DNA from: Leptospira langatensis
GTDB lineage: Bacteria > Spirochaetota > Leptospiria > Leptospirales > Leptospiraceae
Length of the DNA stretch: 64,000 nt
NCBI RefSeq assembly: GCF_004770615.1
Contig: NZ_RQER01000001.1
Span: 124,001-188,000, forward strand
Direction of reading: 5' to 3'
Shown here piece by piece: positions 27,802-36,615 of this stretch. The first letter of the stretch is position 1. Every line of letters starts with the position of its first letter. Below the pieces are notes generated by a model. That model ran no database searches. It was given only the letters and a program-made list of their open reading frames with translations, and had not been told where the DNA came from. The translations under genes and the position numbers were made by a program.

Positions 27802-28140
27802 TCATTTCCTCTCTTTCTCTAACCGGTCTAAATACTCGTCCAACCGATCTAGATTTCTTTCCCAGAACTTTCTTCTTTGGGAGAGCCAACTTTCCATCGC
27901 CTTAAAGGAGCGAGGCTCCACTTGGCAGGAGCGGACCCTACCTACCTTTTGGGTCTTGATCAGTCCGCTCTCTTCCAAGATCTGAATATGCTGCACTACG
28001 GCTGCCATACTCATATTCAATGGACTTGCAAGCTCGCTCACTGAGGCTTTCTTCTTACTCAATTGCTCGATCATACCTCTACGAGTAGGATCGGAAAGGG
28101 CGTAAAAGATTCGATCTAAGGAAGATGAATAGTTAAGCAT
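27802..28140 (-). CDS. ArsR-family repressor of the AHSA1-hydrolase operon
   Basis: A 112-residue winged-helix protein. The opening LDRIFYALSDPTRRGMIEQLS is typical of the ArsR subgroup that accompanies AHSA1 proteins, and the helix-turn-helix is ASPLNMSMAAVVQHIQILEESGLI (about residues 36-60). Its only Cys (in RSCQVEP) does not form an arsenite site, so a metal signal is unlikely. The start codon lies within an operator-like palindrome that recurs 39 bp upstream, which points to autoregulation. There is no visible ribosome-binding site before the ATG. Confidence 0.92.
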   Translation of the reverse strand: MLNYSSSLDRIFYALSDPTRRGMIEQLSKKKASVSELASPLNMSMAAVVQHIQILEESGLIKTQKVGRVRSCQVEPRSFKAMESWLSQRRKFWERNLDRLDEYLDRLEKERK

Positions 28141-28153
28141 TTGCTTTAGTTAT
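28129..28153. promoter_or_regulatory. Operator 1 of the AHSA1-operon ArsR, over its start codon
   Basis: ATAGTTAAGCATTTGCTTTAGTTAT contains the palindromic core AAGCATTTGCTT (28135-28146), which is shared exactly with operator 2. The right arm is imperfect by one inserted base. It covers the ATG of the repressor gene (28138-28140 on the minus strand), so bound repressor would block transcription at or just after its start. Confidence 0.75.
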
Positions 28154-28167
28154 TCCGTTTTTAAAAA

Positions 28168-28191
28168 ATAGTCAAGCATTTGCTTAACTAT
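28168..28191. promoter_or_regulatory. Operator 2 of the AHSA1-operon ArsR
   Basis: ATAGTCAAGCATTTGCTTAACTAT is an 11-2-11 inverted repeat with one mismatch between arms. It contains a -35-like TTGACT for the minus-strand operon (28175-28170) and abuts TTGATG (28191-28196), a possible -35 for the divergent DoxX gene with TATCCT downstream. It could therefore control both directions. Confidence 0.75.
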
Positions 28192-28288
28192 TGATGGAAA
28201 AATATTTTACTGATTATCCTATGATAATGACAGAGGCTCGGGTCTTGGAGTATCCTAAGGGAAATTTACTGGATACAGAGGTTTATTT

Positions 28289-28669
28289 ATGGAGTTTCTC
28301 CCTTTAGTCGGAAGGATCTTATTTGCGGCGATTTTTGTTTTGGCCGGTCCTGGGCATTTTTCCTCGGAAAGGATTTCCCATGCTTCGGACCTGGGAGTTC
28401 CCTTTGCAGCCATTCTAGTTCCCTTCTCCGGAGTGCTTGCGTTTGTTGGAGGCTTGAGTGTGATCCTGGGTTACAAGGCGAAATTGGGGGCCCTTCTTCT
28501 CGTTTTGTTCTTGGTCCCGGTTACCTTGATGATGCACCAGTTCTGGGGAATTTCCGATCCCGTCCAGGTGCATGTACAGAGAGCGATGTTTATCAAAAAC
28601 ATCTCTCTTTTGGGAGGGGCAATCTGGATCGTTTATTTTGGTTCCGGGCCATATAGCATTCGGGAATGA
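28289..28669 (+). CDS. DoxX family membrane protein
   Basis: A 126-residue protein with four hydrophobic helices. It has the DoxX pattern GRILFAAIFVLAGPGHF, then LGVPFAAILVPFSGVLAFVGGLSVILGYKAKLGALLLVLFLVPVT, and a C-terminal helix FIKNISLLGGAIWIVYFG. DoxX proteins are small inner-membrane proteins with suggested redox or quinone-linked roles. It is divergent from the ArsR-AHSA1 operon, and the operator next to its likely promoter suggests shared control. The role here is not known. Confidence 0.88.
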   Translation: MEFLPLVGRILFAAIFVLAGPGHFSSERISHASDLGVPFAAILVPFSGVLAFVGGLSVILGYKAKLGALLLVLFLVPVTLMMHQFWGISDPVQVHVQRAMFIKNISLLGGAIWIVYFGSGPYSIRE

Positions 28670-28918
28670 TTTACAAACATTCGATGAATAAAGATTAACA
28701 AATGATCAGATGTATTTGGGGATCTAGGGTCCACCTTCTGGGTCATTGCTCTTCTATTCTCTGAGTGAAATTCTTTCTTTACTGTGACAGAAAGTGGAAC
28801 AAATTCCAAGTAGGAAATATTTTTATCGAAGGCCTTCGGAAGAGATAAATCTTTACAAGAGAATGCTCGTTTGGTAGAAACTTCTCGAACCTAATTTTAT
28901 AGAGTTAAGGAGAGAGGG

Positions 28919-29308
28919 ATGATCTTAGCAGCCAGGATATTAGCCGCAATTGTCGGTTTGCTTCATGTTTGGATCTTTATAATGGAGAGCATTCTATGGA
29001 TGAAGCCTACCATCTATCGTCGCTTTGGAGTGTCCGATAGCAAACTAGCGGAGGCTATGAAAGGAGTATTCTTAAACCAGGGCTTTTATAATTTGTTTCT
29101 GGCAGTAGGCGCTCTGTATGGTGCGGCCTTCTATGAGATCCATGTTTGCTATGCACCTGCAATCATGGCATTCTCTTGTCTTTCTGTATTCGGAGCAGGA
29201 ACGGTGCTACTAGTCTCCAAGCCAAGTATGGCGAGAGCTGCGATCATCCAAGGACTTCCTCCTTTGATCGCTTTGGTGTTGATCGCTCTTTCTATGTCCG
29301 GTCAATAG
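28919..29308 (+). CDS. DUF1304 membrane protein
   Basis: A 129-residue protein with four hydrophobic helices. The family hallmarks are an N-terminal HVWIFIMESILWMKP and a conserved NQGFYNLFLAVGALYG in the second helix, both seen here. Function is unknown for the family. The ATG follows AAGGAGAG closely. A terminator follows 11 bp after the stop, so this is a single-gene unit. The 249 bp between it and the DoxX gene hold no gene that I can support. Confidence 0.9.
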   Translation: MILAARILAAIVGLLHVWIFIMESILWMKPTIYRRFGVSDSKLAEAMKGVFLNQGFYNLFLAVGALYGAAFYEIHVCYAPAIMAFSCLSVFGAGTVLLVSKPSMARAAIIQGLPPLIALVLIALSMSGQ

Positions 29309-29319
29309 TAGGATCTGCA

Positions 29320-29358
29320 AAGGATCGTTCTATAAGTCTTTGTATTAGAACGATCCTT
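29320..29358 (+). terminator. Rho-independent terminator after DUF1304
   Basis: A perfect 13-bp stem, AAGGATCGTTCTA with TAGAACGATCCTT, loop of 13 nt, followed by the T-rich CTTCTTAT. It begins 11 bp after the DUF1304 stop. Confidence 0.85.
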
Positions 29359-29437
29359 CTTCTTATAGATATATCTCTCTGTCTTTACCTGTTTCTAAAA
29401 GAAGTGACTAAATCGAAAGAAATTGTAGATTTTGTCT

Positions 29438-30106
29438 ATGATCCGATTTCTGTTCCTTCTTTTTCTATCCTTTAGTCTAATTCATTTTCCCACAAATCCA
29501 TTAAGAGCCGAAGGAAAACCTTCTTTGGATCTCACTAAAACTGCTGTCCTAATCATGGACTACCAGAATGCGATCGTAGGCGGTGGGTATGTAAAGAACC
29601 CGGATGCCTTTCTCGGAAAGGCGGCGCAAATCCTAAGCTTGGCCAGAAAGACGGGAGTCCCGGTCATCTATATCGTTGTAGGGTTTCGTCCCGGTTTTCC
29701 GGAAGTGAGCCCGAATAATATAATGTTCGGCGTGATCAAGAAGAACGGAGGATTAGGAAAGGATCCGAAAGCTTTGGATATCCATCCTTCTGTTTCTCCT
29801 CAGGCCGATGATATCGTTGTCACCAAACATAGAGTAGGCGCCTTTCTTGGTACGGATCTTGACATGATCCTAAGGGCGAGAGGGATCGATACGATCGTAA
29901 TGATGGGAGTTGCAACGAGCGGTGTGGTCCTCTCCACTCTACGTTATGCGTCCGATGCGGACTACAGGAATGTAGTGATCAAGGATCTTTGCTCGGATCG
30001 GGACCCTCAAGTGCATCAGATCTTAACGGAGAAGATCTTTCCTAGACAGGCGGATGTGATTACCTCTGACGACTTTATAGAGATACTTGTGGGAGTTCCA
30101 AAATAA
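29438..30106 (+). CDS. Exported isochorismatase-fold hydrolase lacking the usual cysteine
   Basis: A 222-residue protein. It has a signal peptide (RFLFLLFLSFSLIHF, cleavage near residue 24) and then an isochorismatase-family fold: the catalytic Asp in LIMDYQNAIVGG and the Lys in VVTKHRVGAF. The segment GVATSGVVLSTLRYA, which in cysteine hydrolases reads with Cys after TxxG, has Val there. The ATG at 29438 is chosen over a TTG two codons earlier. Without the Cys it may act like true isochorismatases, which also lack it, or on another substrate. A periplasmic location is unusual for the family. Confidence 0.87.
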   Translation: MIRFLFLLFLSFSLIHFPTNPLRAEGKPSLDLTKTAVLIMDYQNAIVGGGYVKNPDAFLGKAAQILSLARKTGVPVIYIVVGFRPGFPEVSPNNIMFGVIKKNGGLGKDPKALDIHPSVSPQADDIVVTKHRVGAFLGTDLDMILRARGIDTIVMMGVATSGVVLSTLRYASDADYRNVVIKDLCSDRDPQVHQILTEKIFPRQADVITSDDFIEILVGVPK

Positions 30107-30338
30107 TTCCTTCCGTTGGGATAGAACCATAATTCCGATTTTAGATACGAAGTTGTAACCTTCTTCCCGAAATTTTGCTTGTATGAATTTTAGAAAAATC
30201 GAGTATTAAAATGTAATAAACGTAATTCGAAAAGAACAAACGTAGCATCCGTTGAAATGAAAATCCCTAACACTGTTTATACGATCGCTTCGAACATGTT
30301 AGTCTGAAAAATCATTTCATATAAAAGGGAAGCTTGTG

Positions 30339-32975
30339 ATGTTTCACCGTTTCGGTACTATTTTCGGATCTCAGTTTGCAATACACGTTCTAGTTTCTTA
30401 TATTCCAGACAAACTTAGGGTCTTTCCTGAAAACGCTCTACTTCGGAGCGTTTTCTTTTTTATCTTCCTTCTTCCTTCTATTCTAACTGCCGAAGGGATC
30501 CAGAGAATTTCGTCCTTCGATACGATCACTCGTTTGGATTCGAATGCGGATCATTCTTGGGAGATCACAGAAGAGTCTCTAGATCCCCAAGAGTATTCTC
30601 GAGCATTCTTAAGGGGGGAAGATACCGGGATCCGCACGGATCGATACAATGTTCCCGGAGTGCACCAAGCAAGTAAGGAAGAGGTGCAGAAAGTATATAT
30701 TATCAAGAAATTTATCGCTCCGGAGACTTGGACTGCGCCCGGACTTTCCGTGCGTTTGGGAACTCTTTCCGACAAGGACAAGACATATCTAAATGGAAGG
30801 CTGATCGGAGAAACGGGGGACATGAATTCTACCGAGCCCCAGGCATACGACAAGGTCCGGATCTACGAGTTCCCTTCTTCTATTATCCGAAAAGGAGAAA
30901 TGAACATCCTCGTTATAGAAGTGAAGAAATACTTCCATCCTGAGGTCGGGATAGAGCAGGACCGGACGGAGATCGGGGACACTCAGCTGATCGAACAGGA
31001 TTATTATAGATCCGAATATACTAAGATCGCTCTTTTGATGATCTATTTCACTGTGGCCTCTTATTTTCTGTTCTTGTTTGTAAGAAGGAGGACTGACACA
31101 GAAAATCTATATTTCGGGCTCTTTACCATTTTCCTGGTCTTGTATCAGTTTTTGAGAAATCAGATCAAATACGATCTTGGGATCTCCTTCTTGTACATGA
31201 AGAAAACGGAATATATTATTCTGACTGCCCTGATCCCCGTATTTGCGAACTTCGTTCGTGCCTATTTCAAATTTCCTCGGAATATCTATGCGAATCTTTT
31301 GGACGGGGTCTATGGCATATTTGTGATCTTCTATCTCGTTTCGAACGATGTGCTCCTATACAATAAACTGAATAATTTCGGGGTCCAGTTCGGTTGGTCC
31401 CTCTATATTATACTTGTTTTCTATTATTTAATTGGTCGCATCCTGAAAAAGGACAAGGATGCGATCCTGATCTTGGCGGGAGTTGCAGTCGTTGGACTAT
31501 CTACGATCTTGGATTCTTTGTCGAACCGGAATATTTTCGTTTTTCCTAGAACGGTCGGATATACATTCTTCTTCTTTGTGATCAGTATTGCTACCATACT
31601 CGCGAACAAATTCGTGCGATTGAACGAACAGGTAGAGGAGTTGAATGAGCACCTGGAGCATAAGGTAGAGGAGAGGACCCAGGAGCTGAATGAATCCTTG
31701 GCTCATGTGAATAAGCTAAAAACGCAGCAGGATGGGGATTACTTTCTGACTTCTCTATTGATACAGCCTCTGTTCACGAACCAAAATGAGAGTTCTAAAC
31801 TGAAGATAGACTTCTTCTCCAAACAGAAGAAATCCATTCTGTTCAAGAACAAACAATATGAAATAGGCGGAGATATCAGTATCGCGGGGAATATTTCTAT
31901 CCGAGGGGAAAAGCATTCCGTATTCGTAAACGGAGATGCCATGGGAAAATCCATCCAAGGCGCGGGCGGTGCCCTGGTGATGGGAACCGTATTCCAATCC
32001 TTGCTCAGTCGTACCAATCGGAACGGTGGGCATACTAGATCTCCCGAGTCTTGGCTCAAGGAATCCTTCTTGGAATTGCAAAGTATCTTTGAGTCTTTCG
32101 ACGGTTCCATGTACATTTCCGTAGTGATAGGGCTTTTGAACGAGAGGACGGGAGGATTGCATTATATCAATGCGGAACATCCTTGGCCCGTTCTATATAG
32201 AGATGCACAGGCCAGCTTCCTGGATAACGAGATGTCTTTGCGCAAGATAGGAATACCCGGGAACGAGAATGGTTTCGAAGTCAGGTTCTTTCAATTAAGA
32301 AAGCATGATGTTCTGATCCTAGGATCCGACGGGAAGGACGATCTATTGATCGGAAACGACGATCGGGGAAGGATCGTAAACGAGGACGAGACCAGATTCC
32401 TAAAAACAGTCGAACTTGCCGAAGGAGATCTGGAGAAGATCTACAATGAGACATTGAAGTTCGGGGAGCTCACGGATGATTTTACCCTGCTTCGCTTAGA
32501 GTATTTGGTGGAACCTCAGATCGAGAGTGTTTCTCTCCAAGATGTTTTACAAAAAGCAGGAACTCTATTTAAGGAAAAATCCTACGATTCGGCTACGGAA
32601 TACTTGGAGAAGTATGCGAATCATTTCCCGGACCAGGAAGAATTCTTTCTTTTGCTCGGTAAATCCTATTTGAAACGAAAAGAATACGCGCTCGCCGCTA
32701 AGAATTTTGAAAAGGCAGCCGATCTAAATCCGAAACGGATCGAATCTCAGTATTACGCTTCTTATGGGAATAAGCTTAACAAGGATTTCCAAAAGGCGGA
32801 ACACTTCGGAAAGATTACCTACCGATTGGATTCCAATCTGCTGCCCAATTTAGTGAACTTGGCGGATATTTACAAAAACTTAAACAAATCCGAAGACGCT
32901 AAGCAATTCGTGCAAAAGGCCAAACAGATCGATCCGAATCATCCTAGCGTATTGAGGCTCGCCGATATATTCTAA
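30339..32975 (+). CDS. 7TM sensor with SpoIIE-type phosphatase and TPR domains
   Basis: An 878-residue signalling protein. A hydrophobic signal sequence (VFFFIFLLPSILTA, about residues 38-51) is followed by a periplasmic 7TMR-DISM sensory domain (about 55-215) with a jelly-roll pattern (LGTLSDKDKTYLNGRLIGETGD), seven membrane helices (about 225-425), a coiled coil (EQVEELNEHLEHKVEERTQEL), a PP2C/SpoIIE domain (about 490-725; GDAMGKSIQGAGGALVMG, LILGSDGKDDLL, ELTDDFTLLRL) and C-terminal TPRs (about 730-878). It probably dephosphorylates an anti-sigma-antagonist-like target. The ATG follows AAGGGAAG. The n-region of about 37 residues before the hydrophobic core is unusually long and overlaps a terminator hairpin. 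Confidence 0.9.
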   Translation: MFHRFGTIFGSQFAIHVLVSYIPDKLRVFPENALLRSVFFFIFLLPSILTAEGIQRISSFDTITRLDSNADHSWEITEESLDPQEYSRAFLRGEDTGIRTDRYNVPGVHQASKEEVQKVYIIKKFIAPETWTAPGLSVRLGTLSDKDKTYLNGRLIGETGDMNSTEPQAYDKVRIYEFPSSIIRKGEMNILVIEVKKYFHPEVGIEQDRTEIGDTQLIEQDYYRSEYTKIALLMIYFTVASYFLFLFVRRRTDTENLYFGLFTIFLVLYQFLRNQIKYDLGISFLYMKKTEYIILTALIPVFANFVRAYFKFPRNIYANLLDGVYGIFVIFYLVSNDVLLYNKLNNFGVQFGWSLYIILVFYYLIGRILKKDKDAILILAGVAVVGLSTILDSLSNRNIFVFPRTVGYTFFFFVISIATILANKFVRLNEQVEELNEHLEHKVEERTQELNESLAHVNKLKTQQDGDYFLTSLLIQPLFTNQNESSKLKIDFFSKQKKSILFKNKQYEIGGDISIAGNISIRGEKHSVFVNGDAMGKSIQGAGGALVMGTVFQSLLSRTNRNGGHTRSPESWLKESFLELQSIFESFDGSMYISVVIGLLNERTGGLHYINAEHPWPVLYRDAQASFLDNEMSLRKIGIPGNENGFEVRFFQLRKHDVLILGSDGKDDLLIGNDDRGRIVNEDETRFLKTVELAEGDLEKIYNETLKFGELTDDFTLLRLEYLVEPQIESVSLQDVLQKAGTLFKEKSYDSATEYLEKYANHFPDQEEFFLLLGKSYLKRKEYALAAKNFEKAADLNPKRIESQYYASYGNKLNKDFQKAEHFGKITYRLDSNLLPNLVNLADIYKNLNKSEDAKQFVQKAKQIDPNHPSVLRLADIF
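30429..30461 (+). terminator. Intrinsic-terminator hairpin inside the 5' coding end of the 7TM/SpoIIE gene
   Basis: A perfect 10-bp stem, GAAAACGCTC (30429-30438) with GAGCGTTTTC (30446-30455), loop of 7 nt, then six T. It lies about 90 nt into the coding sequence. No alternative ATG, GTG or TTG between it and the signal sequence would move the gene start downstream. It may act as an attenuator or end a short leader RNA. Confidence 0.75.
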
Positions 32976-34567
32976 GAATGGTTCTTCTTCTTGGTTTCCA
33001 AGCGAAACCAGTTGATCCATTCGTTCTTCGAAGAATATTTCAATCCGGTGATGGATCTCAAGGCAGAAACGACTAACTTTCTATTTCTCTGGACCTTCTC
33101 ATCTTCTAACAATGAAATGAGCGTCGGGATACTTTCCGGATCTTTCTTGCCTGCCAACTGAGAGACAGCGACCTGATGTAGATTCCAGTTATTGCTTACC
33201 GCATATTTTTCTAAGATCTTTGTGGATTCGGATCCTTTGATAGAAGCGATCGCAGCCAAGGTCATCGGAGCCAGATCCGGAAAATCTTCGGTCTTCTTGT
33301 CCAATAGAGCCAAGGATTTCGGAGAAGCTACCATTCCTAAACTTTCGGAGGCGATCTTTGCGAGCTTTTGGTCTTTGGAGGCACAAGCTTCTTCGATATA
33401 AGGCAATGCTTCTTCGGAACCGATCGCTCCTAAGGCCCATACCGCTCCATATTTCGCCTCACTTGTATCTTCTCTTAAGACCTTAGCCAACACAGGAATA
33501 CTTTTCTTGTCTCCTAGATACCCTAAGGCTTGCGCGACTATTTCTCTGTCGGGTACTGTTTGATCCAATAAGACCTGCTCCATCTTCTCTCTTGCGGGAA
33601 GATACTTGATCCTTCCTAATACATGCGACGCCGGTCCCTTGGAGATTCCGGGGCCCTTTGCGAGTATATCTAACAAACGCCCAGGAGTAGAAGGGTCATG
33701 CACGCCTATTAGCACATCCGCAGCTCTATAGCGGATCTCTCTATTCGGATTTTCTAAAATAGGTAGGACTAAGGGAATCGAACGAGGATCCTTGATATCT
33801 ACAAGAGCCTGGGTCGAATTTTCCCTTCCTTTATCGAAATCGCCTTGCAGAGCTTTTACAAGAAGAGGCACGGCTTTCTTGCTCCCGATATTTCCTAAGG
33901 CCAAATAAGAAGCAGCAAGGGTTGGGCCGGGTTCGGCCGAACCAGCTAACCCGATCAGATATTCTTCCGATTCCTTTATATTCAATTTTCCTAATGCCAT
34001 AGCAAAGGTCTTGGCTTTTTCAAAGTCCTTGTTCGCTTTTGCCGCGTTTAGAATGGCCGCCCCGGATTGTCTAGCATGGATCCTTACCAAAGTATCCACC
34101 GCCAAGAGTCTTAGGGTAGAGCTCTCGTCGCTGAGCAGAGTGGCGACTTGATTTCCCGCACTTGGATCTTCCATTCTGGAAATGGATTCTAATACGGTTT
34201 CCATATCCACTCCCGATTTGGGATGGAGTAGTTTTAGGATCTCTGCTAACGAAGATCTATCCTTCCAGATCCCCAAGGCAAGGACTGCGGGAGCCTTGGT
34301 CAGAGGCTCTTTTCCGGAACGAAGGATTTCTCTGGCAATGGGGATAAACCTTCTCTCATTTCGCTTGGCAAGTTCCAAGAGAGCCAAGGATCTTAATCTA
34401 GGATTTTCTCCTTTGAGATCGGATTCCAATTTTTCCAGACTAGGCGGTTCTTCTTCCTGTATTTCAGGTAAGAGATCCGGTTTTGGAGGCCCCATGCATC
34501 CGATCTCCAGCAAGACCAGAAAGGAGAAAAGGTATTTCATAAAAATAGAATATTTGTTTTGTTTCAT
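32972..34567 (-). CDS. HEAT-repeat lipoprotein
   Basis: A 531-residue protein. A signal sequence with lipobox LEIGC (FLVLLEIGCMGPP) suggests lipidation and membrane attachment. Nearly all the rest is HEAT/PBS-lyase-type repeats of about 30-35 residues (patterns such as AVWALGAIGSEEALPYIEEA, ALGYLGDKKSIPVLAKVL, AAIASIKGSESTKIL), giving at least a dozen helical pairs. Such solenoids bind partners; no enzyme motif is seen. The ATG at 34567 lies 11 bp after the upstream gene's stop. The ATG at 34540 (MKYLFSF) is an equally reasonable start. Its 3' end overlaps that of the convergent SpoIIE gene by four bases. Confidence 0.85.
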   Translation of the reverse strand: MKQNKYSIFMKYLFSFLVLLEIGCMGPPKPDLLPEIQEEEPPSLEKLESDLKGENPRLRSLALLELAKRNERRFIPIAREILRSGKEPLTKAPAVLALGIWKDRSSLAEILKLLHPKSGVDMETVLESISRMEDPSAGNQVATLLSDESSTLRLLAVDTLVRIHARQSGAAILNAAKANKDFEKAKTFAMALGKLNIKESEEYLIGLAGSAEPGPTLAASYLALGNIGSKKAVPLLVKALQGDFDKGRENSTQALVDIKDPRSIPLVLPILENPNREIRYRAADVLIGVHDPSTPGRLLDILAKGPGISKGPASHVLGRIKYLPAREKMEQVLLDQTVPDREIVAQALGYLGDKKSIPVLAKVLREDTSEAKYGAVWALGAIGSEEALPYIEEACASKDQKLAKIASESLGMVASPKSLALLDKKTEDFPDLAPMTLAAIASIKGSESTKILEKYAVSNNWNLHQVAVSQLAGKKDPESIPTLISLLEDEKVQRNRKLVVSALRSITGLKYSSKNEWINWFRLETKKKNHS

Positions 34568-34577
34568 TGTGAATATT

Positions 34578-35255
34578 TCAAGGAACGGAAGAAGATGCCT
34601 GTTGCAACTGTTGCAGTTCTTTTTGCCACGCGGAAATATCGTTATTTGCCTGAGGCAGTTGAGAAGGATCCATTTTTCCCTGTTGGATGGCATAATGCAC
34701 TAATTGGATCCTGGATTCTAACTCGGAGATCTTGTATGCAAAGTAGGCCTTTTGTTCTTCGGGAGAAACGTTTGGATCTCCGGATCGGGTCGGAGCAGAA
34801 CCTGGTTGGGCATATTTTCCCGCATTTCTGGCGAGAGCGAATTTAGACTCCGCAGAAGTTACCTTGTCCAGTCTCTCTCTTGCCTTCTTCTCATCTTCTT
34901 GGCTGAGAGGAGGACGAAATTCCCGGGGGATATAAATATTGCGAGGGTATCTTACCGCAAAGTCCGCCCATTCATCCTTGATCTTCTCTCGCTCCGCTTG
35001 GGTCTTTCTTTCTTGAAACGCAGAGGGCCAGAGACGTTTTGCGTGTTGTTCTAGGTCCGGATCTTCCTGGAAGGGATGGGGTGCGTCCGGAAACTCCATA
35101 TTGCTGGATCCGTATTTGCGATCCACTGCCTCGGAGGCTTCCTCCTCTAGGCTGGGGGATTTGCGATCCTTCTCCGGCCAAAGAAGAATAGAAAAACATA
35201 ATATAACAAGGAGGCTTAATAATAGCCAAGGCCAGTATCGACGAATAAATTGCAT
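34578..35255 (-). CDS. Single-span membrane-anchored protein of unknown function
   Basis: A 225-residue protein with one N-terminal helix (WPWLLLSLLVILCFSILLW, residues 8-26) and a long hydrophilic, probably periplasmic, domain rich in Glu, Lys and Gln with coiled-coil character towards the C-terminus (ISELESRIQLVHYAIQQ, WQKELQQLQQ). I do not recognise it. It directly precedes the HEAT-repeat lipoprotein on the same strand with an 11-bp gap. The two are probably co-expressed and may work together at the membrane. Confidence 0.75.
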   Translation of the reverse strand: MQFIRRYWPWLLLSLLVILCFSILLWPEKDRKSPSLEEEASEAVDRKYGSSNMEFPDAPHPFQEDPDLEQHAKRLWPSAFQERKTQAEREKIKDEWADFAVRYPRNIYIPREFRPPLSQEDEKKARERLDKVTSAESKFALARNAGKYAQPGSAPTRSGDPNVSPEEQKAYFAYKISELESRIQLVHYAIQQGKMDPSQLPQANNDISAWQKELQQLQQASSSVP

Positions 35256-35298
35256 TAGATCATTGATAGAATTAGTTCAGGAGAAGAATTCTCCGTGT

Positions 35299-35320
35299 GC
35301 CCGAGTCTTGCGACTCGGGC
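35299..35320. terminator. GC-rich hairpin after the SGNH hydrolase gene
   Basis: A perfect inverted repeat GCCCGAGTC-TTGC-GACTCGGGC about 20 bp beyond the hydrolase stop on the minus strand. The stem is strong but no T run follows in either direction. It may be a Rho-dependent stop or an RNA-stabilising end rather than a classical terminator. Confidence 0.5.
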
Positions 35321-35340
35321 TGGGATGAGATCCGAGATCC

Positions 35341-36615
35341 TTATACGAAGATCCCGATAACCCAGGAAATGAATTGTCCGAACAGAGTATCCGTTAGGAA
35401 TTTTTTCAAGTCGATCGGGTTGCGGTTCAAGGAATCGTAATACCAAGCGGTATATTCGCTCACTTGCGCGATCGAATATCCGTATTTGGAGTTGATTGCC
35501 TTGATCAATTCGTTCGCGAATACGGAATGTCCGTACATGTTTGGATGCACTCCGTCCAATCCAAAGATACCAGGTTGACCAGGAAGAGGCCAGTTTGCCT
35601 TTGCATATCCCGGGCTATAGCCGGATGGGCTCTTGATCAATCTTCCGTTCTCTTTCAGATCGTCGAAAAGGACTTTCAAGTCAGCCAATGCGAATCCCAT
35701 TGCGACTGCTTGCGCTTTAACCTCATTGTTCACGCCAGTTAAGAAATTCGTAATGGTCGCTACTTCCGTTTTATCCAATACTTGAGAAGGATCAGAAACG
35801 GAGGAACGGAAGAATGCCTTAAGTCCGGAATAATTCGCTCTTCCTTGTGGATCCGTATAGTTTTCCAAGAAAGCGATTGCGGTTACGTTTGGAACGGTGA
35901 ATAGGACTCCACCCTTGATGGATCCGATCGCCGCTAGTTTAGACATGGTGGACCGGATATCATTCAAGAATCTAGTTTGGTCCAAACAGTCTGTAGAAGT
36001 GCTAAGAGCTGTGCAAAGAACGTGGTTTGCAGCAACCGTTCCGAAAAGGAAGGTAGGCTTCACTGCTTGCATGACTTGCAACTGGGTTCCCGAGTTTCTC
36101 AGACCGAATTGGTGGAATTTATCAGGAGTTTCACAATCAGGAACTTGCACCCAACGATATGTATACCAGTACCAAGTCGCCCAGTACCATTCTTTGGCCC
36201 AAGTTGTCGCGTTGATATTGGAACATTGACCGGAAGTTTGCAATACAGTAGTATAATCCGCGCCGGTGATCCCCGCATGAGTCGGAAGACTTACTGTAGC
36301 TCCGTTCCCGCCTATCACAGAGGATGCGATGCAGAATACGCCGCAATTTCCGTTCAATACGTCTTCGAAGTTTAGGTACGGTCCAGCTAACACGTTATAG
36401 GAAACGTTAGAGCCAGCTTGCTTAGAAACTAAAACAGGGTAGGCCCAGTTTTGAGTTTTTGCCTCTACCGTAGCTCCGTAGAAGCCTTGGCTGAGTGAGT
36501 CGCCGATCACTCCGGGTCTTGCGAACATTTGCGCTTGGCTTTGTGCAGCCAGCGACGATGCAGATACAATTAAGAAAATCCCGCCCAGGACTTTCCAAAA
36601 GTTTCGATTGTTCAT
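35341..36615 (-). CDS. Secreted SGNH/GDSL-family hydrolase
   Basis: A 424-residue exported protein with signal peptide ([18 protein letters not shown], cleavage about residue 29). The SGNH family blocks are GDSLSQGF (nucleophile Ser, about 40), a Gly near GGNGATV, the Asn/His-type block AANHVLC (about 196), and [14 protein letters not shown] (Asp and His, about 375-378). These lipase/esterase-like enzymes act on acyl or acetyl esters. Several Cys pairs in the middle suggest disulphides. The large insertions make the protein longer than minimal GDSL esterases. Upstream there is an AT-rich region with a 26-bp direct repeat. Confidence 0.85.
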   Translation of the reverse strand: MNNRNFWKVLGGIFLIVSASSLAAQSQAQMFARPGVIGDSLSQGFYGATVEAKTQNWAYPVLVSKQAGSNVSYNVLAGPYLNFEDVLNGNCGVFCIASSVIGGNGATVSLPTHAGITGADYTTVLQTSGQCSNINATTWAKEWYWATWYWYTYRWVQVPDCETPDKFHQFGLRNSGTQLQVMQAVKPTFLFGTVAANHVLCTALSTSTDCLDQTRFLNDIRSTMSKLAAIGSIKGGVLFTVPNVTAIAFLENYTDPQGRANYSGLKAFFRSSVSDPSQVLDKTEVATITNFLTGVNNEVKAQAVAMGFALADLKVLFDDLKENGRLIKSPSGYSPGYAKANWPLPGQPGIFGLDGVHPNMYGHSVFANELIKAINSKYGYSIAQVSEYTAWYYDSLNRNPIDLKKFLTDTLFGQFISWVIGIFV

